NCBI GenBank assembly: GCA_039707655.1
Contig: CM077676.1
Span: 455,938,379 to 456,002,378 of the forward strand
DNA from: Elymus sibiricus
Taxonomy: Eukaryota; Streptophyta; Magnoliopsida; Poales; Poaceae
Direction of reading: 5' to 3'
Length of the DNA: 64,000 nt
Shown here: piece by piece, positions 1-12,029 of the stretch
Layout: each line of letters opens with the position of its first letter
Position numbering within the stretch: the stretch's first letter is position 1
Translations under genes and position numbers: made by a program
Notes under the pieces: generated by a model
The model's database searches: none
Seen by the model: the letters and a program-made list of their open reading frames with translations, nothing else
What the model was told of the DNA's origin: nothing

Positions 1-747
1 GCGCCGCCTGTTCTTACGCTACCGCCACCTCACCTGTCCACCTTGATGCCTCCCATCATCTACTCTTCTCTCCTCCCTCCCTCCCTCTCCCTTACTTCCC
101 TCTCTCTCTCCCTCCATACTTTGGTCTCATGTGTGCACTCAGGAAAGCCGAGGAAGGGGAAGGGTGGCCGAGAGCTACTGGGCAGGCTTCACGAGGAGGA
201 GTACAATGTGTTGCGGTGATGGAGCCTGAGAGTGCAGATCCTGAAGGGTTAGTCAATCAACTTTAGCTCTTGTGAATTGTTACTTGAATGTTGACGAATA
301 GTGATGCCTAATCATCAATTGTGTTTTGAAAATTGTGTAATTTCATAGGTAACAAGGTGTGCACAGTTGCGTGTTGTCATTTATAAACTAATTGTTTGAC
401 CTCTTCGATTTGTCGCGAAGCTTGACGATGGCAGCGAGCGTCAAGTTTTCATCGTTGAAAAATTGGTCGAACTCACTAGGTCCATGATTGTTGGTAGGGG
501 AAGGAGGTACATATTTTGTGCCAAGACAAGCACTTCGAATCATTTGAGAGGATTGATAACTACTGGAAGATGCTCACAACATTTTTGAGAGATGGGAGGA
601 GAAATAATTGGTTATTTTACCTCAAGTTGTGGACGTTGCAAAGGGGGTCACGTCGTCATCTTTCCATGAAATTATCACATCTAGTGGATAGTGGACAATA
701 TCATTTTTATCAAGTTATAACATTTACCAGTCAAATGCTAGTAGTGC
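1..747. other. Left flank, no recognisable gene
   Basis: No convincing coding region. Positions about 56-118 are a CT-rich low-complexity tract (CTCC and CTCT runs). The rest is moderately AT-rich. Short open frames here show no domain, motif or start context I recognise. It could be the end of a gene or repeat lying to the left of the window. Confidence 0.4.
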
Positions 748-987
748 TATTGAATTCATGCTACAACTAACTCATCCGAAAGTCCGAACTGATGGAGAGA
801 TACGGGCAATGGCTATTTTAGTCCTTAGACGTGGGATCAATGTAGGCCGCAAAATCTTTTTTTATACTGCGTTGGCAGGGTCTTGAACTTAAGACCTCTT
901 GGCTCGGGTATCATATTGAATTCATGCTCCAGCCGACTCATCCAAAAGTCCGAACTGATGAAGTGGGGCGGGTAATATATTTCAACA
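748..987 (-). mobile_element. Candidate SMART/TRIM-like miniature LTR element
   Basis: A 240 bp unit is flanked by the exact 5 bp repeat AGTGC (743-747 and 988-992). Its ends are related direct repeats: about 748-821 and 914-987 share the core TATTGAATTCATGCT and a similar stretch up to the GGGCAAT/GGGTAAT region. Directly left of the right repeat, the minus strand at 901-913 reads TGATACCCGAGCC, which matches 10 of 13 bases of the initiator-tRNA-Met primer site TGGTATCAGAGCC. This arrangement (LTR, primer site, roughly 90 bp interior, LTR) is that of known small LTR retrotransposons of grasses. The right LTR on the minus strand starts TGTTGAAATA and ends ATA instead of CA. The left LTR end is diverged, so the call is tentative. 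Confidence 0.5.
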
Positions 988-992
988 AGTGC

Positions 993-1888
993 ATCATGTG
1001 TCGACGATTCTCCATGTCGTAATTTGTTTCCTAGCAATGGGAGAGATATGTGCAATCTAATTGTGAACCTGTCATTGATTGGTCTATAATTGAGATAACT
1101 CTTATGTGTGATTGTGTAATAGCTCATACGTCTCAAGAAACATGTGTGTGCTAATTGGAATTGAGAATGAGGTTGAGGATATTGAAACACCAACGATCTT
1201 GATATTCCATATAAATAATAGTTAAAAGTCAAAGTTTGGTTCATTTTCCAAACTAATTTTAGAGTTAATATTTTGTGATTTTTGGGTATTACACGTATTA
1301 TGCTTTCGCTTTCCCAGGCACTACGGATATGATGTTTATCATACTTATCATAGTATATGCATTTAACTGCTTTAGTGCACGTCCTACTCGAGGTTAAGAA
1401 GTTACATATTCATCAACCTCTCGTCTCCATCACACTCCCTCACTTGCTCTGTGTGATCTTTCTCCCAGTATCCCCTTCCTCTTTTGGTTAAAGTGTCGCT
1501 CCATACAAAATTTGCATGCAAAACAAATTAAAATAAATATTTTTATATTAAACTTTTATATCTTTTAGAATTTTTGTTTCATTATACTACAACCTTAACA
1601 CATATAATTTTCTATTAGTTAGTTGGTATAATTAACCACATAAAAATATATTAATTATTACTTATAGTATTATGTGTTATCCAATTGTAATTTATATAAT
1701 TAATTTTTCTGCATCTCCGAAATTTTAAATGTATGTTGTGACAAATTACTCTTTGAATTAACTTTTGATAATTGCATAATTATATATTGTATACATATGT
1801 ATTTGTGTGTATATGCATGTGTTCGTGTATATTCTAATATCTTTAGATATCATAGTAAATATCTCAAAAAAAAAAATCTAAAAATATA
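993..1888. other. AT-rich intergenic stretch
   Basis: No gene seen. From about 1500 to 1880 the sequence is strongly AT-rich with homopolymer A/T runs. The antisense open frame over 837-1244 overlaps the miniature element and has no recognisable domain. Confidence 0.4.
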
Positions 1889-1981
1889 CTCCCTCCGTCC
1901 CAAAATAAGTGTCTTAACCTTAGTATAACTTTGTACTAAAATTAGTACAAAGTTGAGACACTTATTTTGGGACGGAGGGAG
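1889..1981. mobile_element. Stowaway-type MITE, 93 bp
   Basis: Terminal inverted repeats CTCCCTCCGTCCCAAAATAA at the left and its complement at the right are flanked by TA (1887-1888 and 1982-1983). This is the usual structure of Tc1/mariner-derived Stowaway MITEs in grasses. The whole unit can fold into a long hairpin. It is non-coding. Confidence 0.9.
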
Positions 1982-2102
1982 TATTTGATAGGGTCTTTGG
2001 AGAAAATTTTAATAGTTCCAATTGTTCCTTTTAATTTTATCCCGACAATTCTCTTATCATCATCTCAGTTCTTGCCGTTGGAGAGTTATTTTGCTCAGAC
2101 AT

Positions 2103-3033
2103 TGTTGAAATATGAGTTGGGCCTTGGGCCCATCTAACAATTTCAGAAAAATCTCTAAGGGCCCATGTGGGTATATGGCACTAGGTGTGGTGGGAAGTTC
2201 AATCCCATACCGCTAGTGGAGAAGTAGTTGGACCTCCTTACAAGGGATTCTATTCCACATGCTATTGGAGCTTGAGAAGAGAAGTGGTTCCCGCGCGCTC
2301 CTCCTCCGCCGCCCGCCTCGCCGCGCCGCGCCGCGGGTTGCGGGATTGAGCCGAGCCGAGCTCACACCTATGCGCTTCTTTTTGCCGGTCAGGAACGGAG
2401 AGTAGATCGTGGGCTGTTACCGACTTGGACGTGGGTTCAACCCACGTCTCTCCAGGCGGCTGCGCCTATATATGTGAGGCGCTGCCAACCCTAGCCGTCA
2501 CACGAAACAGACCGCATCTGCCTCCACGTCCACGTCGTTCCATTGCTGCTGCTGCCGCCGGCGACTCCATCCCGTTCACCGCGTACACGGTTGACAGGAG
2601 AGCAGGCCTCCGAAACCCCGCCTCTCCGGATCCTGTATGGGAGAGGGGCGATTAGGTTTTTGGGGAGCGACTACGCGACTGCTGGCCTCCGTTCGTCTGC
2701 TTCCTCTATGTCCGCATCGCCTTCGTCATCACCATGTCCACCGACGCCGAACGTGCCGCCGCTGAGAAGCTGTAAGCCGACAAGAAGGCCGTCGAGGACG
2801 CTGCTGCCGCCGCCGCCGCGGCCTCTGCCTGGCCGATTGGAGGGTATAACATGTTTATCCCTCTCCTGTTAATTTCCGTCTTAGCTGTACTAGCTATGTG
2901 CGTAGATGTTTCTACTGTATGCGTAGTACATGCTAGTCTGGTTCGTAATCAGTATGTCAGTAATTTAGTCAATGCCATGCTAGTGATTTATTCATGGATT
3001 AAATTAATCGAAAAATTGCCTATTTACTCAGCA
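2103..3033 (+). repeat. 5' LTR of copia A (931 bp)
   Basis: Starts TGTTGAAATA and ends CTCAGCA. Compared with the 3' LTR it carries a 138 bp segment (2404-2541) where the 3' LTR has only 20 unrelated bases (45279-45298); this accounts exactly for the 118 bp length difference. That segment holds a 21-base palindrome (2428-2448, arms GACGTGGGTT) and a TATATA motif between GCGCCT/AGGCGC arms (2462-2482). The TATA-like CCTTATAAGG of the 3' LTR reads CCTTACAAGG here (2236-2245). The LTR also holds the presumed gag start codon at 2734. Confidence 0.92.
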
Positions 3034-3727
3034 ATCCAAAAACCTAATTTGTGTAGGAATTTTTTGAATCATGGTTTTGCTGCTGCACTGAAACCGGATA
3101 AGTTTACCGGTACATATTTTAAGCGTTGGCAGACGAAAACCATCTTATGACTCATGGCAATGAACGTGTTCTGGGTTGCCGGTGTGACTCCCACTGGAAT
3201 GATTACTCCTGAACAGGAGAAGGCGTTCAGGGAGGCCACCGTCATATCTTTCTCGGAGCAGTTCTGAGCGTGATCGGAGATAAGTTGGTTGACGCATATT
3301 TACATGTGCGGGTTGCCAAGGACTTGTGGGAGGCGCTCGAATCTAAATTCGGGGCCACTGATGCTGTGAGCGAGATGTATCTTATAGAGCAGTTCCACGA
3401 TTACAAAATGGTCGAGAACCGTTCTGTATTGGAACAGGCTCATGAGATAATATGCATCGCTAAAGAGCTTGAGCTTCTGAAGTGCGATTCACCGGGCAAA
3501 TTTGCCGCGGGTTGTACAATCGCTAAGCTCCCTAATTCCTGGAGGAATTTTGCTACCACTCTGAAACATCAGAGACGTGAATTCTCAGTAGAGGATGTCA
3601 TCGGTCATCTGAGTGTTGAGCAAAACTCGAGAGCAAAAGACTCGCATGAAAAAGGGTCGAAGGAACTTCTGTGGCCAATATGGTGCGTCAGAAGAACTTC
3701 AATTCCCACAAGCCCAAGGGAAAGAAC
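2734..3727 (+). pseudogene. Copia A gag, N-terminal part, decayed, with probable intron
   Basis: Gag forms the capsid and packages element RNA. A reading frame starting at the ATG at 2734, inside the 5' LTR, encodes an Ala/Glu/Lys-rich start. It runs to a GT donor at 2844 and, after the AG at 3056, continues in phase into a KPDKFTG...FKRWQTK segment typical of plant copia Gag. Defects are visible: a TAA at 2773-2775 (the 3' LTR copy has no stop there), TGA at 3148-3150 where a Trp codon is expected, a 2-base insertion near 3220-3230, and a one-base loss near 3660-3672 before element B interrupts at 3727. The segment 3270-3660 reads as Gag (LWEALESKFG, YLIEQFHDYKM). The zinc knuckle lies beyond the nest, at about 41250-41296. 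Confidence 0.75.
2844..3056 (+). other. Probable gag intron across the LTR/internal boundary of A
   Basis: 213 bp with donor GG|GTATAAC, a CCTAATT branch-point-like motif close to the acceptor, and acceptor TTTGTGTAG|G. Removing it joins phase 2 codons exactly and keeps the gag frame. The intron contains the last 190 bp of the 5' LTR plus 23 bp of internal sequence, the place where a primer binding site would be. The same ATG and donor occur in the 3' LTR (45491 and 45601). Inferred from sequence alone; no transcript seen. Confidence 0.6.
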
Positions 3728-6700
3728 TGTCACGCCCAATATGCGGTCCTATCCTCAAGGAACTCGAAAGTCCCGCTAAGGATAGAAGCGCATATCGGAG
3801 ACGCTTCGCAAGGTGGATATCGTTACATCATACCATGTACTGAATAGATGAGAATACCAGATAAAGGCTTACACTCGCCACAAGCTACAACATGAATACA
3901 TCAATACAACAATACATAGCAATCATCATACAGAAGAGCAGGATCCGACTATAGATGAAATCAAACGAAAAAGAAGAACGACATCTACCTTGCTAATCCC
4001 AGGCTGCCAACCGGGAACCCATCCTATGATCGACGAAGAAGAAGAAGCAGAAGAAGAACTCCAAAAGCAAACATGTATCGCTCTCACCTCAAATCATCGC
4101 TTTACCTGTACCTGCACCTGTTGTTGTAGTAAACTGTGAGCCACGAGGACTCAGCAATCCCATTACCATGGGTATCAAGACTAGCAAAGCTTAATGGGTA
4201 TGGAATGGATAAGTGGTGAGGTTGCAGCAAGGACTAAGCATTTATGTGGTGGCTAACTTACGAGTACAAGAATAAGAAGAGTAAACTACGCATAATGATC
4301 GCAATCTAGTAATGATCAAGAAGTGATCCTGAACACCTACTTACGAGTCAAACATAACCCTACCGTGTTCTCCTCTCGAACTTACTCGAAAAGAGACGAT
4401 CACGGTTACGCACGCGGTTGGTGTATTTTAATTAGATTTAGTTTCAAGTTCTCTACAACTGGAGGTTATAAATTTCCAAGTCGCCACATAATCGCGGGCA
4501 CGGCTTCGCGTAAGATTTAACCCTGCAGGGGTGTTCCAACCTGGTCCATCACAAACCAACACAAGCTGCGGTGGGAAAACCTCAACCTCAAGAAAACCCG
4601 ATCAACCTCGAGTCAGCCCGAAGAATCCTCGGAGTTCCCGGTGCACAAAACATTTCGACAATGGTAAACAAGTCCAGCAAGACCTCCCGGCGTGCCGACA
4701 CCCTGATAGTAGCCGCGCGTATCTCGTCTCAGGCCACGACCGGATGAGCGAAGCGTACAGTAACTGACGTCCCGAGTTGCCCCAGGTAGCCCGCACGGTG
4801 CTCTAGTTCGGACCAACACCATCGGCACTGGTCCACCTGTATTATGTTGAATTAACAATCCCCGGGGACACGACCCCCTATGCAAAATTAATTAATTAAT
4901 TCAGTATTATTATGTTGGCAAATGTTAAAACCAAAGTTGGGCCTTGCTGGAAACATTTATTCAAAGCGAACTGTCAAGAGGGTCCCATACCCCTAAGCAT
5001 GTTAGAAGCGCTAATCAAGGAACATAACACCGGTATTACGGAAACTAGGGCGGCATGAGTGGAACAAAACACCAGGCAAAAGGCCGAGCCTTCCACACAC
5101 AACCAAGTATATAGATGCATTAATTAAATAAGAGATATTGTGATATCTCATGATATCCATGTCCCAACATGGAACAACCTGCACTGCACCTGCAACTAAA
5201 ACGCTATAATAGGGGCTGAGCAAAGCGGTAACATAGCCAAACAACGGTTTGCTGGGTAGGGTGGTTAGAGGATGTATCATGGCAATTTGGGAGGCTGACA
5301 AACAAGTGATAGGTAGCGAGACATAGCAATAGCATCGAGACAACTAGCAAGCAAAGATAGTAGTGATATCCAAGGTAATGGTCATATTGCCTGAAGTCCC
5401 GCTAGGAAGAAGATCGAATCCATGAAGTAGTCGAACAATCGTAGTCGAACGAATCCTCACACTTCGCAACGAACCGGACTATCGAGAAGAAGCACAACCG
5501 GAAAGAAGCAAACAACATGGTAAGCACACAAGCATAATCACGACATGATGCACAATCAAGTATGATGCATGTCAAGTTTAAGGATGCATGGCATGGCAAA
5601 GTGCAACAATTCAAATACTACACATTAAGTGAAGCTCAATATGCAACGAAACTTCACAACAATTATTTAGTTCACTCCCGTTTATGCTACTCATCAATAT
5701 TTAAATGTTGGTTAACATGGCAAGACATGAAGCATAATTAAACTACCTATCTAGGCAATTTAAATGAGGCCGGAAACAACACATAACAATTCCGGAAAAT
5801 CCCCATATGCAAATTTCGAATTTGGTACTGTTCTGCCTAAAACACAATATTAATGTTGATAAACAGCAAAAGTAAGTTCACCGTGATAATCTACACATTT
5901 TTCTACCCCATTTACATATAAAATTTATTTAATTCGGAGCTACGGTTATTTAGTTATGAAATAAACCATTTTAGCATGTCATTTATGCAAATTAATGCAA
6001 ACAGCAATTTTAAACATTTTTAACATGGATCAAAGTTGGATATTGTGAAAGTACATGGAATTCTAAGCAAATTGCATATATGACATGTTTTATTTGGATG
6101 CATGGATATTTAATTATTAGCATTTTAAAACAGTGGTAGTTTTCTGTAATTAAGCATGTCCTGGAATAATTGGTAAATTCGCAGAGACGGAAAAAATACT
6201 ACACGGGCCAAATCTAGAGCATGCTGGGCCAACAGTGGTGAGCGCAGAATAGCAATGCAGCGCACGGGCGAGGGATAGGATTGGGGGAGCGCTGGGCTGC
6301 TCACCAAGGCCTCGGCCAAATCTGGCGATCGGGCCTTGCGGACGCGGAGGCGGCTGGGGACGAGACCGGCGGGCGACACGTGAGGAGTCTTGGCACGGTC
6401 AGGAGACGGGTCCCACGGGATGACGTGGCTTGGCGGTCAACGCGGGCGATCGAAGGCTACGCGCTCGTCGTCTCGCTCCTGCGGGGTCGAGGCAGAGGCG
6501 CTCGTCCTCTCGCCGGTCCGGACGGCGCCGGCGACGAGGGTCTTGGCGGCGAGGCGGCGTGGGGATGGCCGGATTCGGGCGGCGGGGAGCGGATGTGACC
6601 GCCGGAGAGCCCCGGCAGCACAGGGGCACTCGGCGGGGACGTCCATGGCAGCGGCGGCTTCCATGGCAGAGAGAGATAGAGAGAGGTTAGAGAGCTAGAA

Positions 6701-7769
6701 AACGAAGGGGGACAGAAGAAAAAAACGAGGCAGGCGGCGGCGCTGCTGACCTGGCCGGCGAGCCGGCCGTTGGGGTTGACTCTGGCTGAGCTCTCGGTCG
6801 CCCTATTCTGTTCTTCTGTGGACGAACGCAGAGAGAGATGAGTGGGAGCAGAGGGAGTCGCAACTGAAGAAGAAGGAAGGGAGAGGGCACGCGGCAAGGA
6901 CCTGCTGGTCGGCGGTGGCGTCTCGCCGGTGAGGGATGGAGACGCGGCGACGGGCGCGCGTGCGGGTGTGCGCAGGATCGGGCAGGAGGAAGCTACGCGC
7001 GAGGACGAGGTTGGAGGCGCGGGCGAGGGACTTGGGCGAGTGTTTCGCCTCGTTCCAGGTCGGGGCGTGGGAGGAGTTCGGGGAGGATCCAGCGGCGAAC
7101 GCGTTCCTCCGGCGTCTAGAGCTCGAACGGCGGCGGCGCGGTTCCTGTGACAGAGAGGGAGATGCTTGAGAGAGAAGAAGAGAGCTGGAGGGAGAAAGAG
7201 ATAGCAGGGGCAGCAGAGAGCAAGGGAGGGCCGGCGATGGTCGCAGGGGCTTCGGGAGGAGCTCTTCTCCTTGGAGATCGAACGAGGAGGCGGGGTCTCG
7301 AGCGCCATGGGAGGCTCGGGGAAGCTGTGGGATCTGGGGGAGAAGGGATCGGGAACTGCACGCTGGTTGGCTGGGGACGGATCCCGATGCGGGACAAGGT
7401 GAAGACAGTGGGTGGCGGCTGAGATGGGACATTGTCCCTAGTTTTTAGGGTTTGTCTAAAATTGGAGGGGGATGGTGTCCATTTATAGCAGAGCTAAATG
7501 GACTAGGTTTGGGCTAAATTGGGTGGGCTTTAGGATTTAAGAAGAGGGGAAAAGCAAGCCCGGGTAGTCTGAGAAAGGTCCACGAAGACAATCGGATGAC
7601 GAGTACCTCTTCGGGAGAAGCGGCAAACCACAAATGGTTATGAGTTTTATGAAAATACCGGAATGCAATGCGAATGATGCCATGACGAAGTGCAACAAGC
7701 AAATGAATCACACGGCAATGACAGAAAAGAAATGGAAGGCATCTAAAGCGTCGGTCTCGGGCTGTCACA
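3728..7769 (-). repeat. 3' LTR of B (left copy, 4042 bp)
   Basis: Uninterrupted LTR. On the minus strand it runs from TGTGACAGCCC at 7769 to GGGCGTGACA at 3728. A TATA box on the minus strand (ATTTATA on plus, 7481-7487) is followed by a GC-rich, CpG-rich stretch (about 7430 down to 6250), which looks like promoter plus start of transcript. Long open frames in this GC-rich part, such as 6457-7308 minus, are low complexity (Pro/Ser/Arg) and are broken in the right LTR, so I do not call them genes. Confidence 0.92.
7481..7487 (-). promoter_or_regulatory. TATA box in left LTR of B
   Basis: Minus strand TATAAAT, conserved in the right LTR at 40888-40894 with the same flanks. It lies upstream of the GC-rich transcribed part. 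Confidence 0.55.
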
Positions 7770-7784
7770 ACACTCCCCCACTTA
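7770..7784 (-). other. Polypurine tract of B
   Basis: The minus strand reads AAGTGGGGGAGTGT directly before the LTR start TGTGACAG. This is the expected place of the primer for plus-strand DNA synthesis and fixes B's orientation. Confidence 0.7.
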
Positions 7785-10446
7785 CAAGAGATCTCGCCCC
7801 GAGATCTAAGAATGAGAAGAGGAAGAGAAAAAGGAAGAGGTAAAACAAAGTTGCCTCTTGACAAACGAGTGAAACCAAAGAACCTTGGAAGGTTGAAAAA
7901 AAAACTTGAAAGAAGGTACACAATGGAGATGAATGAAGTTGAACACACTCCGGATGAGACGAGATAGACAAAGAATGAGAAATAAAGAATTCGGGCAGCA
8001 CTCCGGTAAAATGGATAAGCAAGGAAAAACATGATATTGGCAAAACGAGATAATGGTTCAATGAGAGCAACATCACCATGCCTCCGGAACGAAAGAATAG
8101 AAGCTAAATCGTTGGAAGGAAATGAAAAGGGGAAACAAAAGACAACTTCCGCCATAATTGAATTAAGGAGCATCCTTACAAGGAAGGATTGAATGGAGTT
8201 GTTGGAAATTCAACAACGAAAAGAATTAGCTTGTTGTGGGCTTACAGAAACATCTCAAAGTTTGAGGTGAAAAACCTGCCATTAACGGAAAGAATTGATT
8301 GCTTGAGATTTCGAAGAGATGAAAACCTCTTTCATCGAGAAGAGAAGGAGAAACTTGGATCATTGATAAGCACCACAATAGAAACATTCCTTAGGGAAGG
8401 CTTTAGGTGAAATATAACCCAAGATAACTCATTCCTGAACGAAGAGAAAAATGATGAGTTTAAATATCTCATTCCTGACAACTTGTGAATCATGAAACAC
8501 GAAGGGACATTGTCAAGAAAGACATAACACCACCTCAAAAGACAAGGGAGAAGGAATTGCACTTCGGAATGCAAGATGAAGAACGCTTGAGCTTCTCCAA
8601 CAAGAATCTTGACGAACACTTCGAGAACGAATGAAATCTTTAACGAACCACTATGAAGAGCCTCGTTGAAGAACTCCGGAAATAGAAGAATGATAGAACG
8701 GTAGTGAAGTTGAAAGAATAAGATTGAAGCCTTGCAATGATTTAGACGGAGCTTCATGACGAGACAACCGAGAAAACTTGGAACTCTGGAAAAGAAAAGA
8801 TGAACAACTTAAAACTGATAATTGATATCAAGAACGATCTCCGTAAGAAGGAATTAAATCACCTTGATGAAATAAGAATAAGAATTATGTCATGCTTACC
8901 GTTCATTAACCTAAATTGATGACAAGCAACGAATTTGGCATGCCACTTATTCTTCTTGAAAATAATGAAGAGAGATATAGCGCAAATTTGGGAAGGTCTT
9001 CAACGAACCGCCGGTAGGATTTGGAAAAGAACGAATGAATGGATACGATAACAACGGAGGAAGAATCTTGAAAGAACCGCCGTAGGAATTGAAAATGAAC
9101 GAAGAAAAGAGAATGACTAGCCGGGAAGAATTAGAAAACGAACGAAGATACTTGAGGGAATTTAGATACAAGGGAACAAAGAGATCACGAGCTTACTAGA
9201 GAATACTTGAACGATGCACCAAAAGAATTTGAGAACGAGAGAAGAACGTTGAGAATGAAGAACTCTTCTGAAATGATGGCCTCCGGAGAATCAAAACTAA
9301 AACAACTCCTGAAATACTCCGGATGGGTATGAAAAGAATTTCTCACGAATGAAAACAATTGAGAGGATGGCAACAAGCTTGCACCACGAATCTTCAAGAG
9401 AACGGATATGATTTACGAAAAACTCTTCTCCAGTCTTTGAGACTGAGAAGACGACGAGGAACACCACCAAAATTATTGAGACACTCCAAAACAATGGAAA
9501 GAGTAAGATTGGGATCAAAATGAAATGATTTGAAGGAAATCTCGAAGAAGACAATTGACTGATGGAATCCATTCTTACGTCAAACTTTGAAAGAATTTGA
9601 GAATAACTCCAGGAAAATTAGAAGAGCCAGGTAAGATCCTGGGAAAAGACCTGTGGGTTATGGGCCCACTCAAAAGAAACACCGTTGGAAATGATTGCTT
9701 GAAAGGGGATTGCACCGGTTAGATTTAAATGGCTTGAATGAAATAAAAACCTCGAAATAGAATGAACGGGTCTTGAATGGAAACACGAATCTTCTGAGAT
9801 ATCTTCAGCACTCCGGAGAAGAAATAGAGAGAGGTGAATATCCACGAGATTCTTGGATAAGAACTTCCAACATGGGAAAAATATTTGATTCAACGAAAGG
9901 AGTATGATCAACACCGAAAGCTTGAATTAAATCCACCGGAGAAGAAAACAAGAACGAAGAATGATGAACTTGTAGCTCCTGAGCATCTTCACGAGAAATT
10001 ACCGGCTAAGAACATTGAAAGCATGAAGAGACTTCTTATGAATAAAATGGATACTTGATTCGAGAATTTAGACTCCGCGAAGAAAAAGGGTGGGGGTGGG
10101 TGGGAAAATACAACTTGGGACGGGTGAAATGAACACCGTTGAGAAAACTGAGAATTGATCTTGCAAATATTGAAAGGATCAGATTAATTTGAAGAGAAGC
10201 ACACCGGTTGAGAATAATTTTCCCTGACAATGTTGATGATCAAGAAGGATTAGCACTCCCATAGAAATATGAGAACACCCCTTAGGAAAGGTATGGAATC
10301 CACACTTGACTTCGAAGCAACTCGTATACCTCAACTAAAACAAAACAAGGGTTTGGCTTGGAGAATAAGCCGGAACAAACATATGATAGAGATTTCATCC
10401 GAAATTTTTGTGGTGGGGCCCACACGGGCTCGATCTTACAGTGGCC
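7770..10446 (-). other. Non-coding internal domain of B, left part
   Basis: About 2.7 kb, strikingly purine-rich on the plus strand (GAA/GGA/AAC words) and therefore pyrimidine-rich in the element's RNA. No frame encodes a recognisable domain. Loose tandem units recur, for example two copies of a block starting GAACCGCCG(G)TAGGA about 65 bp apart near 9000-9100, and many copies of GAACGAAGA and TTGAGAA words. It ends at element C (10447). The pattern fits a structured, non-coding LARD interior; function unknown. Confidence 0.6.
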
Positions 10447-12014
10447 TGCTACTTATAGCTTGCGTTGGTATTTTCCCCGAAGAGGAAGGGATGATGCAGC
10501 ACAGTAGAGGTAAGTATTTCCCTCAGTTATGAAACCAAGGTTATCAATCCAGTAGGAGAATCACGCAACACCTCGTTAGCAGTACCTGCACACAAACAAC
10601 AAATCCTTGCACCCAACGCAAATGAGGGGTTGTCAATCCCTCGGCGGTCAATTGCAAGATTTAATTGTATGTGATAGATAGATAGATTGAAACAAAAATA
10701 CAAAATAAAATAAATAAAGAAATAGTGCAGCAAGTATTTTTAGGGTTTTAGTAAATGATTTAGATAGACCCGGGGGCCATAGTTTTCACTAGAGGCTTCT
10801 CTCAAGAAAATAGCATACGGTGGGTAGACAAATCACTGTTGGGCAATTGATAGAAAAGCAAATAATCATGACGATATCCAAGGCAATGATCATGTATATA
10901 GGCATCACGTCCGAGACAAGTAGACCGACTCTTGCCTGCATCTACTACTATTACTCCACACATCGACCGCTATCCAGCATGCATCTAGTGTATTAAGTCC
11001 ATAAAGAACGGAGTAACGCCTTAAGCAAGATGACATGATGTAGACAAAGTAAACTCACGCATGAATAAACCCCATCTTTTTACCCTTAATAGCAACGATA
11101 CATACGTGTCATGTCCCTTTCTGTCACTGGGATTGAGCACCGCAAGATCGAACCCATTACAAAGCACCTCTTCCCATGGCAAGATAAATCAATCTAGTTG
11201 GCCAAACCAAATCAATAGATCGGAGAAGAAATACGAAGCTATAATAATCATGCATAAAAGAGATCAGAGAAGACTCAAATAATATTCATGGATAATCTGA
11301 TCATAAACTCACAATTCATCGGTTCCCAACAAACACACCGCAAAAAGTGATTACATCGGATAGAACTCCAAGAACATCGAGGAGAACATTGTATTGAAGA
11401 TCAAAAAGAGAGAAGAAGCCATCTAGCTACTAACTATGGACCCAAAGGTCTGTGGTAAACTACTCACACATCATCGGAAGGGCAGCAAGGTTGATGGAGA
11501 GCCCCTCCGTGATCGATTCCCCCTTCGGCGGAGTGCCGGAAAAGGCCTCCAGATGGGATCTCTTGAGAACAAAAACTTGCGGCGGCGGAAAAAGTATTTC
11601 GTGGACTCCCCTGTTGGTTTCCCGATTTTTGGGAATTTATAGTGGTGGAATTAGGTCAAACGGAGCTGAGATGGGCCCACGAGGCACCAGGGCGCGCCTG
11701 CCCCCCCTGCCAGGCGCGCCCTAGTGGCTCGTGGCCTCCTCCTCTGGTGTCTGGTCTTCTCCCAAAGCTTCTAGTGTTTATCTTGTCCAGAAAAAAATCT
11801 CCAAAAAGTTTCGTGGCATTTGGACTTCGTTTGGTATTGATTTTCTGTAAAACCAAAAACAGGCAGAAAACAGCAACTGGCACTGGGCACTAAGTTAATA
11901 GGTTAGTCCCAAAAAATGATATATAATTGTTGTAAATGCATATAAAAACATCCAAGATTGATAATATAACAGCATGGAACAATCAAAAATTATAGATACG
12001 TTGGAGACGTATCA
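10447..12014 (-). repeat. 3' LTR of C (1568 bp)
   Basis: Minus strand starts TGATACGTCTCCAACG at 12014 and ends AAGTAGCA at 10447. A TATA motif on the minus strand lies near 11633-11641. Nearly identical to 21197-22762 by eye. Confidence 0.92.
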
Positions 12015-12029
12015 GCATCCCCAAGCTTA
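12015..12029 (-). other. Polypurine tract of C
   Basis: Minus strand TAAGCTTGGGGATGC directly abuts the 3' LTR. The same 15-mer recurs inside C at 18177-18191 and 18234-18248. Confidence 0.75.

Noticed and set aside
837..1244. 135-codon minus-strand frame
   Set aside because: Overlaps the candidate miniature LTR element and has no domain.
6457..7308. 283-codon minus-strand frame in B's left LTR
   Set aside because: Low-complexity Pro/Ser/Arg sequence in GC-rich LTR; the frame is broken in the other LTR and has no domain.
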